Assembly (NCBI GenBank): GCA_016208875.1
Contig: JACQXD010000100.1
Span: 1 to 34,948 of the forward strand
Length of the DNA stretch: 34,948 bases
Origin: Nitrospirota bacterium
Lineage (GTDB): Bacteria > Nitrospirota > Thermodesulfovibrionia > Thermodesulfovibrionales > UBA1546
Direction: 5' to 3'
Part shown: piece by piece, positions 31,182-34,948 of the stretch
Layout of the letters: the number at the start of each line of letters is the position of its first letter
Numbering within the stretch: the stretch's first letter is position 1
Notes under the pieces: generated by a model
What the model saw: only the letters and a program-made list of their open reading frames with translations
Told to the model about the DNA's origin: nothing
Database searches by the model: none
Position numbers and translations under genes: made by a program

Positions 31182-31264
31182 GATACACGATACAAGATAC
31201 ACGATACAGGATAGATTCAAAAATCATGAATCATGAATCATGAATCGTGTATCATGTATCATTG
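31182..31264. repeat. Double heptad array, the two halves partly inverted
   Basis: 31182-31216 holds five 7-base units of the GATACNN type (GATACAC, GATACAA ...). 31223-31264 holds six more, ATCATGA three times, then ATCGTGT, ATCATGT and ATCATTG. The end of the second array (GTGTATCATGTATC) is close to the reverse complement of the first, so transcripts could fold. It lies between the exporter stop and the next ribosome site. Confidence 0.75.
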
Positions 31265-31286
31265 ATTACAGATGTGGAGGAAAAAT

Positions 31287-31730
31287 ATGACGGAAGATAG
31301 AAACAAGGCTTCGGAAGAACAGCTTGCATATGCAGGTGTTTTAAGTATCGGGATGTGGATAGGGCTTGCCCTGCTCATAGTTACTTTTATCGCCTATGTA
31401 TCGGGACTACTGCCAAGTTATGTGCCGATCGAAAAACTCTCGGAAGTTCCTCAAGGTTCAACTGTGCCGTACTGGGGCATGAGAGCACATGAGTTCAATG
31501 AGACCTTCAATGTGCCGACCGGCTGGGGTTGGGTATCCATAATCGGCAAGGGAGATTATCTTAATTTTGTAGGGATAGCGATGCTTGGAGGCCTGAGCAT
31601 TTTGTGTTATCTTGTGATATTGCCTATACTTATAAGAAAAAAGGATACGTCATATGTGGTGATAGCTATCCTTGAAGTAGCAGTGCTTGTTCTTGCAGCA
31701 AGCGGAATCTTGAAGTCAGGAGGGCACTAA
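31287..31730 (+). CDS. Small membrane protein associated with TauE/SafE exporter
   Basis: The track starts at ATG 31272, but ATG 31287 has GGAGG (31276-31280) six bases upstream and is preferred (147 residues). Three to four helices: VLSIGMWIGLALLIVTFIAYVSGLL, YLNFVGIAMLGGLSILCYLVILPIL, YVVIAILEVAVLVLAASGIL. Between the first two is a loop rich in aromatic and polar residues (PQGSTVPYWGMRAHEF, PTGWGWVSIIGKGDY). Comparable uncharacterised proteins (DUF1634-like) often accompany TauE exporters; family assignment is tentative. The stop is next to the Usp start (TAATATG). Confidence 0.7.
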   Translation: MTEDRNKASEEQLAYAGVLSIGMWIGLALLIVTFIAYVSGLLPSYVPIEKLSEVPQGSTVPYWGMRAHEFNETFNVPTGWGWVSIIGKGDYLNFVGIAMLGGLSILCYLVILPILIRKKDTSYVVIAILEVAVLVLAASGILKSGGH

Positions 31731-31731
31731 T

Positions 31732-32193
31732 ATGACCAACAAGCAAGTATGTCCTACTCCCGGATTTGAAAGGTTGTTGATAGCCACGGACGGTTCGGAA
31801 TTCAGCAAGGCTGCTATTAATGAAGGAATTGCCATTGCAAAGGCATGTTCGAGCAAGTTATTCGTAGTATCGGTAGTGGAGGTAAATGAAGAGTACGAAG
31901 CCCTTGCACCGAAGATCGTTGAAAAGGCCGAAAAAGAGATGAGGGAACACCTCGAATGGGTAAAGTCCATTGCTTCAAAAGAAGGTCTTGATTGTGAGAC
32001 TATCATACATCAGGGAGAAGAACCTTATCAATATATAGTCGATGAGGCTGCCCAAAAGGAAGTAAAGATGATAATCATGGGAAGTCACGGACGAACCGGA
32101 TTGAAGAGGCTCATGATGGGAAGCGTTGCTTCAAGGGTAATCGGTCATGCACCATGCGCAGTTCTGGTTGTTTCTATGAAGGGGAAGAAATAA
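31732..32193 (+). CDS. Universal stress protein (UspA family), ATP-binding type
   Basis: 153 residues with the Usp fold: FERLLIATDGSEFSKAAINEGIAIAKA at the start and the nucleotide motif G-x2-G-x9-G-S, seen as GSHGRTGLKRLMMGSVA near 122-138, so ATP binding is likely. It follows the small membrane protein directly and probably senses or regulates the exporter under stress. No other domain. Confidence 0.93.
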   Translation: MTNKQVCPTPGFERLLIATDGSEFSKAAINEGIAIAKACSSKLFVVSVVEVNEEYEALAPKIVEKAEKEMREHLEWVKSIASKEGLDCETIIHQGEEPYQYIVDEAAQKEVKMIIMGSHGRTGLKRLMMGSVASRVIGHAPCAVLVVSMKGKK

Positions 32194-32270
32194 TCTTTTA
32201 AAGTTATCGAATGTATTTTCAAGTTTCATTCCCTATTGACATGGGAAAGATTCGTTGATAGCATTTGATT

Positions 32271-32846
32271 ATGCAGGTACCCCTTAAGATAGTTTTCCGT
32301 GACGTCTCTCCTTACGAAGACGTTCTCGATGAAGAGATCAGGAAATGGGCTGATAAACTGGATCAGCACTTTGACGGGATTATTAGCTGCCGTGTTGTTG
32401 TCGAGAAGCCCCATAAACACCATAAAGAGGGTAATTTATACAAGGCTGCCGTAACACTAACCGTTCCGAATAAGCAGATAGTGGTAAGCCGGGAGCATCC
32501 GCTTCATCACAGTCATGAAGACATATTTGTTGCAGTTCACCATGTCTTTGAAGACGCCGCGCGCCAGCTCGAGGAATATGCCCTTATGCGATACAGGGAT
32601 GTGAAAGATCACGACCTGCTTCCACACGGCGTTGTCTCGAAGCTCTTTCCCAAAGAAGGTTATGGGTTTATTCAGGGATTCGGTGGAAGGGAAATATACT
32701 TCCATCACAACAGTGTACTTGACGGTTTTGAAAGGCTTAAGATCGGCATGGAGGTCAGGTTTGAAGAAGAGGCAGGGGAAAAAGGCCCGCAGGCAAGCAC
32801 CGTGAAGATTATCAGAAAAGCACATACTCACCACAGAAGGCACTAA
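32271..32846 (+). CDS. Ribosome hibernation factor-like (HPF/RaiA) domain fused to a cold-shock domain
   Basis: The track begins at TTG 32265; ATG 32271 two codons later is more likely. Residues about 1-110 are an HPF/RaiA ribosome-binding domain (PLKIVFRDVSPYEDVLDEEIRKWADKLDQHF, then CRVVVEKPHKHH and the DIFVAVHHVFEDAARQLEEY helix). Residues about 122-185 are a cold-shock OB fold with RNP-like strands (GVVSKLFPKEGYGFIQG, REIYFHHNSV). The tail is His-rich. The first half suggests binding in the 30S tRNA channel, the second RNA binding. No good ribosome site seen. It converges with DUF164 gene by 4 bases. Confidence 0.9.
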   Translation: MQVPLKIVFRDVSPYEDVLDEEIRKWADKLDQHFDGIISCRVVVEKPHKHHKEGNLYKAAVTLTVPNKQIVVSREHPLHHSHEDIFVAVHHVFEDAARQLEEYALMRYRDVKDHDLLPHGVVSKLFPKEGYGFIQGFGGREIYFHHNSVLDGFERLKIGMEVRFEEEAGEKGPQASTVKIIRKAHTHHRRH

Positions 32847-33565
32847 TCTTTCACATCATTCTGTTCTTTCCAGTACAATATCCTTCTGCACTGCTGGCAC
32901 TGAATTATATCTTCGTTTTTCTTAATCTCCACAAACATCTGCGGCGGTATATTCATATAGCAGCCCTGACATATCTCATCCCGTGCCTCCACCACTGCAA
33001 GCCCATTACATGCTTCAAGGATCACCATGTAGTCGTCATACGTTTCCGGATCCATCGAACCGACTACAGTAGTTCTCTTTATCTTAAATTCACCCAATTT
33101 TTTCTCCGCTTCGGCTATCTCTTCCTCTACCTCTTTTTTGAATATTTCGATCTTATCTTTTTCGGCCTTTAATGCAGCTTCCTCTGTTTTCAATCCCTTG
33201 TTTATTGTATCGAGTTCCTCCATTATAGAAAGGGTCTCATCCTCTATTGCATAGCGTTCTTTTTCCGCAGATTCTATCTCTTTGAGATGTGCTTGATATT
33301 CTTTATTGGTCTTTATATCTGCCGTACGGGATTTTAATTTTTTTACCCTTTCGTCTATATCCTCAATCAATCTCTCTTTATCTTTTTTCTTTTTTTCTAA
33401 AAGGTCATATTTCTGTTTCTGTTTATCGGAAAGAGACTGACTTTCCTTAAGCGATTTATCGGCAGAAAGGAGTTTGGCAGGCATTAGATCAATAATATTC
33501 CTTTCTTTAAGAATAATGGAGTCTATAGTCTGAAGTTCGATAAGAAGCTTTATATTTTCTTGCAC
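32843..33565 (-). CDS. Coiled-coil zinc-ribbon protein (DUF164/CdsZ-like)
   Basis: 240 residues: a long antiparallel coiled coil (about 5-180, KKKKDKERLIEDIDERVKKLKSRTADIKTNKEYQAHLKEIE) and a C-terminal C4 zinc ribbon (CQGCYMNIPPQ ... CQQCRRILYW). The sequence TNKEYQAHLKEIE is the most conserved part of the family. Members are proposed to help translation, ribosome-related processes or nucleic-acid handling, often near ygfZ or DUF34 genes; none is here. tRNA(CAT) lies 40 bases upstream on the same strand. Confidence 0.85.
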   Translation of the reverse strand: MQENIKLLIELQTIDSIILKERNIIDLMPAKLLSADKSLKESQSLSDKQKQKYDLLEKKKKDKERLIEDIDERVKKLKSRTADIKTNKEYQAHLKEIESAEKERYAIEDETLSIMEELDTINKGLKTEEAALKAEKDKIEIFKKEVEEEIAEAEKKLGEFKIKRTTVVGSMDPETYDDYMVILEACNGLAVVEARDEICQGCYMNIPPQMFVEIKKNEDIIQCQQCRRILYWKEQNDVKD

Positions 33566-33603
33566 ACAACCTCCGTCTTAAGATAAAAGTCGAGAATAAA
33601 AAA

Positions 33604-33676
33604 TGGGCCCACCAGGACTCGAACCTGGGACCAACCGGTTATGAGCCGGTAGCTCTACCAACTGAGCTATGGGCCC
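33604..33676 (-). tRNA. tRNA with anticodon CAT (Met elongator, or Ile2 if lysidine-modified)
   Basis: On the minus strand a 7-bp acceptor (GGGCCCA / TGGGCCC) pairs fully, D loop AGTTGGTAGA, anticodon stem ACCGG/CCGGT around CTCATAA (CAT at 33643-33641), and T arm CCAGG-TTCGAGT-CCTGG. Discriminator A; CCA is not encoded, unlike the tRNA-Ser of this window. Sequence alone leaves Met versus Ile2 open. Confidence 0.93.
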
Positions 33677-33829
33677 TCTGGAATCTTAATTCTAAAGTTT
33701 AATGCATGTTTTGGTCAAGTAGGAGAGCCGACAAACCTGGATGTGGTCTTTTTCAGGACTCTTGATTTATAGTATACTATTATGTTTTTGTTTTTATAAA
33801 CGATGTCGAATTTTTACTAAGGAGCAATT

Positions 33830-34513
33830 TTGAAAAAGATACTGATTGTTGATGACCTTAGACCTTTTGTGGAAGAGGAAAAAAATATTTTGAGTAGATC
33901 CGATGTTCAGATATTCACGGCATCATCGGGTCAAGAGGCACTTTCTCTTCACAAGAACGTTAAAGCAGATCTTATGGTTATCGACCTTGAGATGCCGGGG
34001 ATGACCGGTGACGAGCTTTGCTCGACAATACGCAGAGCCCCTGACCTTAAGTTCGTTTCTGTTCTTATGGTAACAAGGCCTCGTGAAAATGATATTGCAA
34101 GATGTAGGATCTGCGGCGCCAATGACTATGTTACAAAGCCCATTAAACCCGATATTCTTCTCGAAAAGGCAATTAATCTTCTCGGCGTAGCAGTGCGCAA
34201 GGCTTACAGGGTATTTGTAAATATAAGCGTCGAAGGGGAAAAAGGACAGGTCAAGTTTACTGCGACCACGGTAAATATAAGCACAACCGGTTTCCTTATA
34301 GAAACGAGGAAGGCATTGAATATAGGAGATGTTGTCCATTGCTCTTTCTTTTTAATGAGTAGTGCAACCATTTCCGTTATGGGTGAAATTGTAAGAACAA
34401 TTAAAAAGCCTGCATCGGACGTTAAACAATACGGTATAAAATTTACGGATATCAGTGATGCCGGAAGACGGACAATAGAGGAATTTATTAAAAGCCGTTC
34501 TGCACCCGGGTAA
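33830..34513 (+). CDS. Response regulator with receiver and PilZ domains
   Basis: TTG start after AAGGAG (33819-33824); TATACT at 33773-33778 could be a -10 element. Receiver domain 1-118 with acidic pocket D8-D9, phospho-acceptor D52 (VIDLEMPGMTG) and K103 (TKPIKPD). PilZ domain about 121-222 with RxxxR (R123, R127) and NISTTG (149-154), the c-di-GMP binding pattern. It joins phosphorelay input with c-di-GMP sensing, perhaps for motility or surface behaviour. No histidine kinase is adjacent. Confidence 0.92.
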   Translation: MKKILIVDDLRPFVEEEKNILSRSDVQIFTASSGQEALSLHKNVKADLMVIDLEMPGMTGDELCSTIRRAPDLKFVSVLMVTRPRENDIARCRICGANDYVTKPIKPDILLEKAINLLGVAVRKAYRVFVNISVEGEKGQVKFTATTVNISTTGFLIETRKALNIGDVVHCSFFLMSSATISVMGEIVRTIKKPASDVKQYGIKFTDISDAGRRTIEEFIKSRSAPG

Positions 34514-34534
34514 TAAACCCGGCATAAAAACAAT

Positions 34535-34550
34535 TGTTCCACGTGGAACA
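34535..34550. promoter_or_regulatory. parS-like ParB binding site
   Basis: TGTTCCACGTGGAACA is a perfect 16-base palindrome that fits the bacterial parS consensus TGTTnCACGTGnAACA. ParB spreads from such sites to load SMC and help move the origin. It lies in the non-coding gap after the REC-PilZ gene. Confidence 0.85.
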
Positions 34551-34603
34551 TTTTAGGCAACGACATCTAATCTTCGCCAAAAAGTTCCCCAAAAAATCCT
34601 TGA

Positions 34604-34870
34604 CATAAAATTCTGACAATCGATGGTCTGATAGCAGCCATACAACAATTTCTTAATGACGGTAGTATCGACAATGGGGGAACTGCTAATGTTCTGACAT
34701 CAATGCTCGAAAACGCCGCTTCTGCCATGGAAAGCGGAAATGAGCAGGCCGCGGATAATATGTTGCAGGCGTTCATTAATTACGTTGAAGCGCAGTCGGG
34801 AAAACATATCGACACAGATACTGCAACCACACTGATGAATGCGGCAACTTATATAATGAATAATAATTAA
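34604..34870 (+). pseudogene. C-terminal FIMAH-like domain fragment of a secreted protein
   Basis: An open frame without ATG/GTG/TTG at a sensible place reads TIDGLIAAIQQFLNDGSIDN, GGTANVLTSMLENAASAMES, GNEQAADNMLQAFINYVEAQ, SGKHIDTDTATTLMNAATYIM, NNN, then TAA. The all-helical pattern (short helix, linker, helix, FINYVEAQ, second helix) resembles the FIMAH domain found at the ends of large secreted proteins. The upstream frame is closed by TGA 34601-34603. Likely the stranded 3' end of a larger gene; it is absent from the ORF track. Confidence 0.6.
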
Positions 34871-34878
34871 TCGTGATG

Positions 34879-34910
34879 AATAGGCGGCAGATGCTCATCT
34901 GCCGCCTATT
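34879..34910 (+). terminator. Perfect 15-bp hairpin after the FIMAH-like fragment
   Basis: AATAGGCGGCAGATG (34879-34893) pairs fully with CATCTGCCGCCTATT (34896-34910) around CT. There is no long T run (TTGTCC follows), so termination may be weak, or the hairpin may be bidirectional or a dispersed repeat. Confidence 0.6.
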
Positions 34911-34948
34911 GTCCACCCTCTTGAGCGGAGCCCCTCATTTCTTTATCG

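Noticed and set aside
34204-34566. Minus-strand 120-residue ORF with MFHVEQ
   Set aside because: Shadow of the REC-PilZ gene; FHVEQ is the translation of the parS palindrome.

Overview
The window looks like a chromosomal stretch of a Gram-negative, probably anaerobic or sulfur-cycling bacterium, perhaps Nitrospirota or a deltaproteobacterial lineage. The support is a BamD lipoprotein, a porin ending in Phe, a LolD-type ABC system with periplasmic adaptor, a TauE/SafE exporter, a NosR-like FMN/4Fe-4S membrane protein and dispersed GTCAT...ATCCAG palindromes. The phylum is inference from gene style; no marker gene was compared.

Layout. (1) 0.45-13.2 kb is an accessory block of secreted beta-rich and YD/RHS-repeat proteins. 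Four reading frames are interrupted by frameshifts or a stop, and several dispersed repeats sit inside coding sequence. In the middle lies an intact three-gene unit: a short secreted RHS core fused to a zinc phospholipase C / P1-nuclease-like domain (8017-8928), an overlapping small membrane protein that is a candidate immunity factor (8912-9241), and an ATGA-coupled RHS protein. The block ends with a decayed gyrB tail. (2) 13.5-16.5 kb (minus) is an adaptor / ATPase / permease export operon, followed by tRNA-Ser(GGA). (3) 17.0-20.7 kb holds a promoter, a structured leader and an outer-membrane porin, then a PlsC-like acyltransferase converging on an FMN/Fe-S membrane protein. (4) 20.7-22.7 kb holds Fic, a DUF433/DUF5615 pair with a deleted partner, and a RelE/CopG-type pair. 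(5) 22.8-28.4 kb (minus) holds a membrane spermidine-synthase-like protein, an internally deleted siroheme synthase domain, bamD, a HAMP/HD-GYP remnant and a broken mnmG. (6) 28.5-34.9 kb (mostly plus) holds a NYN-domain protein with a probable AUU start, a MITE-like element, PAP2, a TauE/Usp cluster, an HPF-cold-shock fusion, a DUF164 zinc-ribbon protein, tRNA(CAT), a REC-PilZ regulator, a perfect parS-like palindrome and a C-terminal secreted-protein fragment.

Three themes stand out. First, the RHS-core cut site directly precedes a Trp that fits the N-terminal zinc-ligand Trp of the PLC/P1 fold. Second, short tandem arrays with a strict 7-bp period but different unit sequences occur at several loci. 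Third, four conserved genes (DUF5615, the Met8/CysG-N domain, an HD-GYP protein and mnmG) each lack an internal segment, which points either to a genome losing genes by short-homology deletion or to assembly errors.
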